DNA of 64,000 nt. Origin: Rubritalea squalenifaciens DSM 18772 (GTDB lineage: Bacteria > Verrucomicrobiota > Verrucomicrobiia > Verrucomicrobiales > Akkermansiaceae). The first letter of the stretch is position 1; every line of letters begins with the position of its first letter. The notes beneath the pieces were generated by a model, which did not search any database, had not been told where the DNA came from, and was given only the letters and a program-made list of their open reading frames with translations. Below are positions 8,594-17,700 of the stretch, one piece after another. Made by a program: the position numbers and the translations under genes. Location of the stretch: assembly GCF_900141815.1 (NCBI RefSeq), contig NZ_FQYR01000003.1, positions 930,001-994,000 on the forward strand. Reading direction: 5' to 3'.

Positions 8594-10891
8594 CTAATAG
8601 CGCCACTCCGCGCCGATTGAGAACGTGCGTTGGCGCTCGGGGCGATTGGTATAAGCTATTTCGTCGAAGAGGTTATCGATGCGGGCGTTCAGAGAGATTC
8701 CGCTGTCGAACCTGTATTGTGCGCTGAGGTCAAAGATCAGCCTCTCACCGACTGCCTGATAGGTGTTCTTCGTGTCGGCATTATCGATACGTTCGAAGAT
8801 GTGGCTCTGGTAGCGTCCGCCTATGGCAGTTTCGAGATTTTCGCTCCAGCGATAGCGCAAGCTAGCGTTAGCACGCCACTTGGGCACACCGGGGTATTCG
8901 TTGCCCTCGACAGTCGGGTTTGTGTCATAGCGCTCGATCTCGCTATGCATCCAGCCTGCACCAAATGAAGCCTCAAGCCTAGGGATGAGGAAGTCACGGC
9001 GGAGCACGAAGGCTTCGAGTCCGTAAGTTTTGACTTCGTCAATGTTGTTGTACGAAGGTGGCTGGCGCGGAGGTGGCGGCAATCCTGGACCGGATGGACC
9101 GGAAGGATCGACAAACTGCTGGAGTATGGCGTCCTCCGTCGTGTTCTGGAAGAAGGTCAGACGGACGCGGCCTTTCTCTAGATTGCGTATCCAGGAGAGC
9201 TCGATGCTATCGCTGACTTCAGGCTGCAAGTCAGGGTTGCTGAGAATGAGCGTGCCGTCCACGTCTTCTTCCAGGCGATAAAGCTCCTGCACGAGCGGGA
9301 AGCGGTAAGTATGGGCCAGGTTGAGACTGAGGCGGTCCTCCGAATTAATCTCATACTCCAGCGTAAACTTCGGGGAGAGGCCAGTTTCCTCGCGATCCTC
9401 GTAACGGTCGCGTTCGATCGAAGTAACCGGGGGGCCAGGAGGTAGGCTAGTTACCGTATAGTCAGCGAAGCCATCGCTACTGACCCAGCGCTCAGCACGA
9501 AGTCCGGCGATCGCTTTCCAGTTGTCCGCAATTTGCCATCCGAGTGTAGCAAACAAAGCGTGGACGTCGGTTTGCCCACCAGTACGCTGGTCGAAGCTGC
9601 CGTCACCGTTGAGGTTGAGGTTTTCAAGCACGCCCCGTGTCCATTCGTAGCCGACATAGCCATCGAGAGTTTCGTGGCCGAAGATCTCTGACTTGGAGAA
9701 AGTCGCTTTACCGTTAAGCCAATAGGCATCAGGTGTTTCAGTGATCCGATTGGCGTTTTCATTGACGCTTTCGAGAATCTGAAAGGCACTTAAGGTGAGG
9801 TCGTATGTCCAGTCACGGGGAAGATCTCCACTAAGGCCGAGGCCATTGAGCCACTCCGACTCGCGGCGGGTTTCACTGCCGGCTAGACCTGGGTTGATAC
9901 GGAAAGGGCGCCCCTCGAATACGGCGTTTCCTGAGTTCACAGGCTGGCCGGTGTTAGCATGAGTAAGGTAACTTTCCGGATCATCAGCCACAGACTTGCG
10001 CTCTGAGTAGCGGCTCGTCCAGCGCAGTGTGGCGGTTTCAAAATAGTGCTCCAGATCAAGCGCCACTGTCCCCACGGTGGTTTGGCGAGTTCCCTGAGAA
10101 CCATAGACAAGGCGTTCTTCGCCCTCGGGGTTTTTGTCTAGATAAGCGCCGGTTACCGGAGTCGGCGGACCTCCCGGTTCTGGACCAAAATTCGTAGTGG
10201 TGAAAAAGCGCTGAGGGTTACCCTCCTCCTCGAGGTAGCTGCCTGAGATACCAAATCCCCAGTCACCTATCCGCTCACTAACACGGAAATTGGTACGGTA
10301 GCCCTCGTACACATCGTCGGTTCCGTAGAGGTCGAAATCATGCCAGAAGTAGCGAATGCCAGCCTCTACCGCCCTCTGGTCGACCGGGAGAGTGCGGTAG
10401 TGAATGACACCTGCCGAGGCGTAACCACCGTAGGCTGCGGAAAAAGGACCATACTGTAATTCCACAGAATCAATTGTCTGTGGATCTACGAGATTGAGAC
10501 GGGGCGCCCCCGCCGCACCCGCCCTAAGTGGGTTGGAGATAGGAAAGCCGTCGACCAGTACCCAGAGCCTACCGTTGGCCAGTGCGCTTTGATCGCGCAC
10601 TGCGATAAGCGACTCGTCCGAGCCGATAGCCGGCTTGTTCACATTGACATTGGGGAAGTAGCGCAGCAGATCAGCCGCATCAGTCGGCTCCCATACCGCG
10701 AAATCATCGCGGTAGAGCTCAGGCCTGGTGCCTGGCGCATCCACTGGATTTGAATTGGCCGTGATGACGGACTCTTCCAATTGGTAGATCGGATCTTTGG
10801 GTAGATCTTCATCTGCATGGAGCCCACCTGTTACAGCAAGCAGAGGTAAAAGTTTGAGGTGTAGGGTCTGTTTCATCAGTGATGTCTTCAC
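8594..10891 (-). CDS. TonB-dependent outer-membrane receptor
   Basis: A 765-residue outer-membrane protein that would import a siderophore, vitamin or glycan with TonB energy. A signal peptide ends near LHADED; the plug domain (residues ~35-160) includes ESVITANSNP, GRLWVLVDGFPIS and VDPQTIDSVELQYGPFSAAY. The remainder is a beta-barrel with frequent aromatic-ended strands and finishes in RTFSIGAEWRY, with the terminal aromatic residue expected for BAM insertion. The frame starts at a GTG; an ATG five codons later (10876) is an equally good start. No cobalamin, thiamine or other riboswitch was recognised upstream. Monocistronic, with its own terminator; the substrate is unknown. Confidence 0.9.
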   Translation of the reverse strand: MKTSLMKQTLHLKLLPLLAVTGGLHADEDLPKDPIYQLEESVITANSNPVDAPGTRPELYRDDFAVWEPTDAADLLRYFPNVNVNKPAIGSDESLIAVRDQSALANGRLWVLVDGFPISNPLRAGAAGAPRLNLVDPQTIDSVELQYGPFSAAYGGYASAGVIHYRTLPVDQRAVEAGIRYFWHDFDLYGTDDVYEGYRTNFRVSERIGDWGFGISGSYLEEEGNPQRFFTTTNFGPEPGGPPTPVTGAYLDKNPEGEERLVYGSQGTRQTTVGTVALDLEHYFETATLRWTSRYSERKSVADDPESYLTHANTGQPVNSGNAVFEGRPFRINPGLAGSETRRESEWLNGLGLSGDLPRDWTYDLTLSAFQILESVNENANRITETPDAYWLNGKATFSKSEIFGHETLDGYVGYEWTRGVLENLNLNGDGSFDQRTGGQTDVHALFATLGWQIADNWKAIAGLRAERWVSSDGFADYTVTSLPPGPPVTSIERDRYEDREETGLSPKFTLEYEINSEDRLSLNLAHTYRFPLVQELYRLEEDVDGTLILSNPDLQPEVSDSIELSWIRNLEKGRVRLTFFQNTTEDAILQQFVDPSGPSGPGLPPPPRQPPSYNNIDEVKTYGLEAFVLRRDFLIPRLEASFGAGWMHSEIERYDTNPTVEGNEYPGVPKWRANASLRYRWSENLETAIGGRYQSHIFERIDNADTKNTYQAVGERLIFDLSAQYRFDSGISLNARIDNLFDEIAYTNRPERQRTFSIGAEWRY

Positions 10892-11083
10892 AAGATTTGA
10901 GGCATAGGGAGTACCCCTCGTTATGGGTTATTTCGTCAAGTGCATTCGTTCTTGGCATCTCCTAACAAAAAGCTTCCAACCCCGTCATACACTACGATTA
11001 AAATGAAAGAATGTTCCACCGAACCACCTCATCTATTTATGATCACAATGTGGAAACACAAATAAAACTTGTCTCAAATCACC

Positions 11084-11117
11084 CGATATCAATGTTGTGA
11101 TAACAGTCGATATCAAT
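11084..11117. repeat. 10-bp direct repeat upstream of the TonB receptor
   Basis: CGATATCAAT occurs at 11084-11093 and again at 11108-11117, 24 bp start to start (a little over two helical turns). The pair lies in the intergenic stretch between the TonB receptor and the lipoprotein, both on the minus strand. It could be a tandem operator for the receptor gene; nothing in the window identifies the regulator. Confidence 0.45.
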
Positions 11118-11158
11118 TCGGATTTTAACTGCTTAATTTTACGTGAAATGTGGCACTA

Positions 11159-11542
11159 TTAATACTCGGCCCGATACACGATATATATTCTGTCTTTCAG
11201 CTCCTTAGCTTTGTACCCGGGCATCTCTGGTAAATTCTTTCCCTCAAACAGTATCAAATACCTATTTCCATTGTGGACGAAGCTTACAGCATCAGGATCT
11301 TCAATGGAGCCGACCAGCTTTTGAAAAAATGTTTTTCCATTAAGTTGTGCACACTCTGAAAACATATCTGTCGTAAACATATAGTCACCGGGCCCCATTA
11401 TCGGATTATCATCCACCAGATTATCATTGATAGGTATGGATATACTATCCACACACTCCAGCCAGCAGTCTGCATCCAGGGAGTCAGGATTACGACTACA
11501 TGCACATAGCAACAAGGCAGATACAAACAATAACAGTTTCAT
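11159..11542 (-). CDS. Small lipoprotein, unknown function
   Basis: A 127-residue protein with a short lipoprotein signal (MKLLLFVSALLLCAC; lipid-carrying Cys 15 in LCAC). The mature part is acidic at first (DSLDADCWLECVDSI) and beta-rich later (NRYLILFEGKNLPEM). Three further Cys residues lie in the first 90 residues. The gene and its flanks look noticeably more A+T rich than neighbouring genes, which can indicate recent acquisition. It lies upstream of the TonB receptor on the same strand but about 270 bp away, so co-transcription is doubtful. No family recognised. Confidence 0.6.
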   Translation of the reverse strand: MKLLLFVSALLLCACSRNPDSLDADCWLECVDSISIPINDNLVDDNPIMGPGDYMFTTDMFSECAQLNGKTFFQKLVGSIEDPDAVSFVHNGNRYLILFEGKNLPEMPGYKAKELKDRIYIVYRAEY

Positions 11543-11672
11543 GATTTCAATTAGCCATCCAATATTTTGGGCATTGGATTCGGTTCAGGTGTCACGGTGT
11601 TGTGTCACAATTAGAGTTTCTGAACCCTTTATTTACAAGGAACCCCTATTTAATCAAGGTTTTCGGGGTAAT

Positions 11673-11749
11673 TGGAGGCGGAGGCGGGATTCGAACCCGC
11701 GAATGTCGGTTTTGCAAACCGATGCCTTAGACCACTTGGCCACTCCGCC
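11673..11749 (-). tRNA. tRNA-Cys (GCA), CCA encoded
   Basis: Read on the minus strand, the sequence folds as a cloverleaf: acceptor GGCGGAG/CTCCGCC (7 bp), a D arm closed by GCC/GGC, anticodon stem TCGGT/ACCGA with loop TTGCAAA giving anticodon GCA, and T arm GCGGG-TTCGAAT-CCCGC. The discriminator base is U, as expected for tRNA-Cys, and CCA is encoded at the 3' end. It is a single tRNA with no neighbouring tRNA genes. Confidence 0.95.
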
Positions 11750-11847
11750 TTGGATGTTTTGGCTCCACCGTTTGGTGGTGCGGGGAGTTCCTACCCGCTC
11801 TCTCGCTGGCTGTCAACAGAACAAAGCGAGAAATTCCTCAACTTTGC

Positions 11848-13134
11848 CTATTTTTCTCCCAGTTCATCAGTGATTGCGGCCTCTATCGCCTTGAGCATCA
11901 ACTTGATTTCATCCTCATTGATGGCCAAGGGTGGCATGACAACAATCGTGTCCAAAATCGCTCTGGTGAGGAGTCCGTGCTTTCTGGCGGCGACACAGAC
12001 CTTTTCCCCCACTCGTTCAGCAGGCTCAAATGGTAAACCGTCCTGCTGGCGCAGCTCGATGCCGGCCACCAAGCCGCATTGGCGGACATCCCACACCCAG
12101 GCGCTGCCTTGCTTCAGCTCCTGCAAGGCCTCCTGCAGCAGGCTGATCTTAGGCTGCAGGATCTCGAGGGTTCTTTCCTGCTCGAACACTTCCAGGCTGG
12201 CCAAGGCCGCCGCACAGCCAAGCTGACTCGCCGTGTAGCTGTGACCATAATAGAATGCGCGCTCTGCACCTCCGAGGAAGCCTTCATAGATCGATTCCCG
12301 AACCATCGTGGCAGCCATCGGGAGATAACCTCCGGTCAGCCCCTTAGCCAGGCAGAGGAAATCGGGCACCACGCCGTCGTGCTGGCAGGCGAACATTTTC
12401 CCAGTCCGCCCAAAGCCAGTCATGACCTCATCCAGGATGAGGAAAATCCCCTGCTCTTCTGTAAAATCTCTGAGTTCACGCAGCATACTCTCGGGCCAGA
12501 CATGGATCTGATTCACCCCCTGCACCATGGGCTCAATGACCACACCCGCGACTCTCTCCAGCCCCTCGAGGGCTTTCAATTCTTCCACACTAGTGACGAA
12601 TCTGACGGGGAAACCGAACTTGCGAAATCGCGAGAAAAAGGCATCCACCCCACCCAGGCTGGCAGCCCCCATGGTATCTCCATGATAGCAATTGATGAAG
12701 GCCACGAATTCGGTGCGTTCTTCTTCCTGGTTCTGCAGCCGGTACTGGATCGCCATTTTGAGAGCGCACTCGATGGCGGTGGAGCCGTCATCGCTGAAGA
12801 AGGTCCGTTTGAGCTCGGTCCCTTCAAAAAAGCCTGCCAGCTTGCGGGCTAGCTCTCCCGCCTTAGGATGGGCAAAGCCAAGGTAGGACGTATGAGCCAC
12901 CTGATCAAGCTGCTGCTTGATCGCAGTATTAATCGCCGGATGGTTGTGGCCATGGACATTGGTCCAGATAGAAGCATTTCCATCAATGTAGCGATTCCCC
13001 TCAGTATCTTCTAACCATACCCCCTCACCTCTGACCAACATGAGAGGTTCATGCTCGGCAGCAGTCCATTCGGATTGCCGGGTAAATGGGTGCCAACAAA
13101 ACTCCTTGTCGTCACTGATAGCCTGCCTGCTCAT
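11848..13134 (-). CDS. bioA: Adenosylmethionine-8-amino-7-oxononanoate aminotransferase
   Basis: A PLP-dependent class III aminotransferase making 7,8-diaminononanoate in biotin synthesis. The N-terminal WHPFTRQSEW is the pattern typical of BioA, and GNASIWTNVHGHNHPAIN follows. ILDEVMTGFGRTGKMFACQH contains the PLP-contacting Asp, and AKGLTGGYLPMAATM contains the Schiff-base Lys. Length (~428 residues) is normal. The frame extends to a GTG at 13167; I prefer the ATG at 13134, which has GGATGAG just upstream, but 13143 is also possible. No other biotin gene lies nearby, so it appears as a single gene. It is divergent from the oxidoreductase at 13317. Confidence 0.88.
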   Translation of the reverse strand: MSRQAISDDKEFCWHPFTRQSEWTAAEHEPLMLVRGEGVWLEDTEGNRYIDGNASIWTNVHGHNHPAINTAIKQQLDQVAHTSYLGFAHPKAGELARKLAGFFEGTELKRTFFSDDGSTAIECALKMAIQYRLQNQEEERTEFVAFINCYHGDTMGAASLGGVDAFFSRFRKFGFPVRFVTSVEELKALEGLERVAGVVIEPMVQGVNQIHVWPESMLRELRDFTEEQGIFLILDEVMTGFGRTGKMFACQHDGVVPDFLCLAKGLTGGYLPMAATMVRESIYEGFLGGAERAFYYGHSYTASQLGCAAALASLEVFEQERTLEILQPKISLLQEALQELKQGSAWVWDVRQCGLVAGIELRQQDGLPFEPAERVGEKVCVAARKHGLLTRAILDTIVVMPPLAINEDEIKLMLKAIEAAITDELGEK

Positions 13135-13316
13135 CTCATCCATACAATGCAGGCATAAATCACTCACCTGCGATCATCAACACCAATACGTCCCAACTGG
13201 TATAGCTATTGGGCTATTCAAATTTCACTAAATTCTCCACTAATTTACGTATTTTGACGATTAAGTTGAAATATTTACCATTTTGATTCAGTTTAATGAC
13301 CATTACCAAAAACATC

Positions 13317-14594
13317 ATGGAAGAAACACGCAGAAACTTCATTAAAAAGACTGGTACGGTGGCCGCATTGAGCGCTCTCCCTGTAGCCTCCTACGCGCAG
13401 TCCTCCGCAAAATCTGAAATCAAAGTCGCACTGATCGGCTGTGGTGGCCGTGGTACTGGCGCTGCCTCTCAAACCCTGAATGTAGAAGGCACAAAACTTG
13501 TCGCGATCGCAGACGCCTTCGGCGATAACCTCAAGACCTGCCTTGACCGCCTCAAAAACCAATACAAAGAGAAGGTCGACATTCCTAAAGAGCGTCAATT
13601 TGTTGGATTCGATGCCTATAAGGGTGCGATTGATGCAGCGGACGTTGTTATCCTAACAACACCTCCAGGCTTCCGCCCTATCCACTTCGATTACGCAGTC
13701 GCCAAAGGTAAGCACGTCTTCATGGAGAAGCCAGTGGCTACCGATGCAGCTGGCGTACGCTCCGTTCTTGAGAATGCCAAGAAAGCGGACGAGAAAAATC
13801 TTAAAGTCGTTGTCGGTCTCCAGCGTCACTACGATGAGCGCTACATCGAGACAGTGAAGCGCGTCCACGGTGGCGAGATCGGTGACATTGTATCCGCCCA
13901 GTGCTACTGGAACTCCGCCGGTGTTTGGGTACGCCCACGCACTGACAAGATGACTGAAATGGAATACCAGATGCGTAACTGGTACTACTTCAACTGGCTC
14001 TGCGGTGACCACATCGTAGAACAGCACGTTCACAACATCGATGTCATCAACTGGTTCATGGGTGACCAGTATCCTGAAGTTGCTCAGGGCATGGGTGGTC
14101 GTCAGGTGCGCGTGGGCAAGGATTTCGGTGAGATTTTCGACCACCACTTCGTAGAGTTCACCTACGGTAATGGTGCAATCATGAACTCCCAATGCCGCCA
14201 CACCAGAGGCGCTATGAACCGTGTAACTGAATACGTGGCAGGTACCAAAGGTAGTGCTGGCCCAGGTATCATTCGCGACCACAAGGGTAAGGTTCTCTGG
14301 CGCTACAAAGGCCGCCCAGCCAACCCATACCAAGTCGAGCACAATGAGCTCTACCGCCACATCCGTGAGGACAAGCCACTGAACAATGCCTACTACGGTG
14401 CCAAGTCTACCATGACAGGTATCATGGGCCGCATGGCCACCTACTGTGGCAAAGAGCTCAAGTGGGACGAAGCTCTCAACTCCGAAATCAGCATCATCCC
14501 GAAAGAGTTCACCTGGGAATCCGATCCAGGACCTAAGCCTGGTCCAGACGGGGTCTACCCATGTGCGATTCCTGGTAAAACCAAGGTCATCTAA
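13317..14594 (+). CDS. Tat-exported Gfo/Idh/MocA oxidoreductase
   Basis: An NAD(P)-dependent oxidoreductase of the Gfo/Idh/MocA family, probably acting on a sugar or polyol in the periplasm. The N terminus carries a twin-arginine signal (TRRNFIKKTG, then a hydrophobic segment ending SYAQSS). The Rossmann motif is VALIGCGGRGTGA, and HVFMEKPVATD contains the family EKP catalytic motif, at a normal distance. Total length ~425 residues is typical. The frame opens at 13296, but starting at MEETRR (13317) places the Arg pair correctly. Exported members of this family are abundant in Verrucomicrobiota and Planctomycetota; the substrate cannot be assigned. A strong terminator follows. Confidence 0.9.
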   Translation: MEETRRNFIKKTGTVAALSALPVASYAQSSAKSEIKVALIGCGGRGTGAASQTLNVEGTKLVAIADAFGDNLKTCLDRLKNQYKEKVDIPKERQFVGFDAYKGAIDAADVVILTTPPGFRPIHFDYAVAKGKHVFMEKPVATDAAGVRSVLENAKKADEKNLKVVVGLQRHYDERYIETVKRVHGGEIGDIVSAQCYWNSAGVWVRPRTDKMTEMEYQMRNWYYFNWLCGDHIVEQHVHNIDVINWFMGDQYPEVAQGMGGRQVRVGKDFGEIFDHHFVEFTYGNGAIMNSQCRHTRGAMNRVTEYVAGTKGSAGPGIIRDHKGKVLWRYKGRPANPYQVEHNELYRHIREDKPLNNAYYGAKSTMTGIMGRMATYCGKELKWDEALNSEISIIPKEFTWESDPGPKPGPDGVYPCAIPGKTKVI

Positions 14595-14620
14595 CACCCT
14601 TTTCCAAACTGATTTAGTAA

Positions 14621-14649
14621 GTGCACCCGATCACCGGGTGCACTTTTTT
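14621..14649 (+). terminator. Rho-independent terminator of the oxidoreductase gene
   Basis: GTGCACCCG pairs with CGGGTGCAC across a 5-nt loop and six T residues follow. It is located 27 bp after the stop codon. Confidence 0.9.
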
Positions 14650-14716
14650 GTTTCTTGTGTTACCTTTTGCAGCTTTGTCCTAGACGCCCACTAGGTTTCT
14701 GCGCAGTGTACCCTGC

Positions 14717-17700
14717 ATGAAAGTTCATGCTGTCGTCATCGCTTTTTGTCTGTCTGCCTCCCTCAAGCTTGCTGCAGATCCCGCAAATCCTGTCGAGGAA
14801 CGCTGGGTCTTGGCCGATGACAAATCAACTGTCCTGAAAACCCTGACACCCGGCACAGATGACTACTTCTTCTATCATGCACTCTATCAGCAGCATCAGG
14901 GAAACCGTGAAGCTTACTTGAAGCATATCCATGCATGGGAGGAAAAACTCAAGAAGAACAAAGAATCAACACCAGAACGTCTACGTCAGCTTGAGAACCG
15001 GCAGGCCCTGCTTAACTTTGAGTCAAACAATGAGTCTCTTAAGAGAGAAGGGCAACGACATCTGACAAACTATCTCGACCTCACTCTCCATCACGACAAA
15101 CCTCTCTCAAGAGAAGAAATCCAACTCCCCAGCAGTGTTGATGCGGATAAAATCAGCGCCGAAGCCTTTGAGAAAAACCTAGTTGGACATCTTCCATCTC
15201 AGCGGCTGAGACAAATGACAACAACCAAACTCCGCGCCATGGTGGTCAGCGAGCGGGCTTGGGACCAAGAGACCAGAAAGACACTACTAGGCAAGGTCAA
15301 GCGCGCCGATATTCCTGGCATGGAAACACTCTTGCAGGCCAATTTTTCAGACGAACGCAATGGATTGAAGTTCGAGGATGTCGCCTGCCATAGGAATCTG
15401 ACAGCACCCCAGCTGGATGCTCTCTCGAAGCAATTCCCGCAGCTACTACAGAACAAAACCTTCTTGAAGATACGCCTTGAGCGACTCAGAGGGACACCCA
15501 GCCAAGAGCTGGATATGCGACGCAATCCTGAAAAGCTGATCGTATGGCTGGAAAAGGTGGATGAGTTCACCCAGACTCTCCCACCACACTTCAACACGCT
15601 GAAAGCAGAGACTCTGCACCACCTCTTGCGCTGCAAAGCAGATGCTGATGAGTATCCGCTAGATCTTTTCGTCCGCTACCTGACTCTTCCACGGCCACCA
15701 GCTTCGATCTGGCGCCCAAGCACCAAAGTGCACGAACATGTGGTCAAGTTCCCCTCCGGTCTACTTGCAAACGACTGCCTTCCTTCTGTCCATAATGAGT
15801 CAGCCCTGCTGGAAAAGTACTTGGATCAGCTACTGACCGATAAAGTCTCACAAGACCGCATTGCTCCCTATTTTGAAAGCGACTACTTCCGCAAGCGCAC
15901 AGCGATGGCTCGTATCCAAGCAGGCATGGTCTACGACAAGGATGCAATCTCACCTAAGGAATACGTGGCTCTTAGAGATGAGGCTTCTCTCAGGATAGCC
16001 TCCTCTTCAAAAAACCATTTTCTCGCAGAGGATCAGGTATCGCTCAATCTTGATCTCAAGAATGTCGACCAGCTCACCGTTTCGATTTACCAGTTAGATT
16101 CACTAAATTACGCACTCAAGAATCATAAGACGATTGATCTCTCTCTTGATCTCGGAGGACTCTCCCCCAACATTTCACGTAAGATTGATTTCGATCAAGA
16201 CCCCTTGCTCAAGCACCGTCACACCCTTGCGCTTCCTGAACTGAAAGGTGTCGGTAGTTGGATTGTCAAATTACAGGGCAACAGTCAGAGTGCCACCGCT
16301 CTGATACTCAAAGGTGAAATGCACAGCTCGGTCAGAGATACTGGCTCAGGCCAAGAAATCTTCGTAACTGATTTTCAGGGGCAGGCTTTGGAGAATATTG
16401 AAGTCCACGTTGACTCCAAAAAATACACCACGGACGCCAACGGGATCGTCGTGCTTCCATACGCTACTTACAGCAAAAGGTCTCAGGTGATTCTCCACCA
16501 ACCGAACAAAGAGACTGGTACTGGCCGTACACGCCTAGTCACAGTCTATCGAAAATCTGCACGCCAGGAGCTTCAGCTCTCCTCCATCGCCCATCCCGAA
16601 CAATGGCTCAGTGGTCAAACTGCCAAAATTTACCTACGTCCATCGTTCTTAATCAATAACAAGCTCGCTGACCTCAACTACTTGAGCGACACTCGCATTA
16701 CTCTGGAAGGAATCCTAGAGGATGAAAGTAAGATCCGGCTAACGAAAATCGAAAACCCCTCACTCTCTGCCTACGACTATCTGCCAGTACAGTTTCATGT
16801 TCCAGAAAACCTGAACCGCATTGATATCCTGATGGAGGCCGTCATCAAGCCCCCACACCTCCCTACTGAAACCCCCGTCAATGCGAAGCTCCAGTTAGTA
16901 ACTCTCTCCAGCACAGACACCCAAAAGATTGCCCATGGCTACTTCCAAAAGACCCCAAATGGCTGGACCCTGTCTATCCTAGGGCTCAATGGCGAGCCGT
17001 TTCCCGGCCATGACCTCACCCTGAGTTTCAAGCACAAGCATTACACGAGACAACTAGAACTCGGCCTCCGGACCGATAAGAGTGGCGTGATTCAACTCGG
17101 TTCCATGGAAGGCATTGAGTCTGTCTCACTCGAGAACAACTCCACTCATGCTTCCTGTAAGCTTAACCTTTCCTCCACCAAATACATCTCGGCCAAACAG
17201 CAATATACGTCTGGCAAAGACATCGAACTCCTGCTTGCTTCCCCACCATCACTCTCTGCGCTTTCCTACAGCCTAACATCAATCGACAACCAAAAGGCTA
17301 GCTACTTTGCAAACCTCGCTCTGGCTGGCGAAAAACTCCTTATCAAGAAACTTCCCAAGGGTGAATACCGACTTCAAGTCGAGGGCTTCGAACCACTCTC
17401 ATTCCATGTCGTAGCGGCTACGCGCCAAGGAGCTTGGGCCACCCATCAGGGCAGCTCTTATGAAATCGACACCTCCAGCTATCCTGTGATCGCTGATCCA
17501 AAGCTGAATAGGGAGCAGGTTGAAATCCAGGTTGCTAACTACAGCAAGGACGCCCGCGTTCACCTCGTGGCATCACGGTTTAGCGACAACTCGGCAGCCA
17601 TGCGCCCCAACCTGCCAGCTTCTGCGGACATGGACATCGTACGCTTTGGTTTCTACCCCTCTACTTGGAACAATGGCGGCACTCTTTCCTCCGAACAGCA

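Noticed and set aside
10892-11158. Cobalamin or other riboswitch upstream of the TonB receptor
   Set aside because: No B12-box-like conserved sequence or comparable fold was seen; only a direct repeat.
12079-12852. 257-codon plus-strand ORF opposite bioA
   Set aside because: Antisense to a clear bioA with no domain signature; a shadow.
13653-14597. 314-codon minus-strand ORF opposite the Gfo/Idh/MocA gene
   Set aside because: It lies entirely antisense to a well-supported oxidoreductase and its translation has no recognisable domain; it is a codon-bias shadow.
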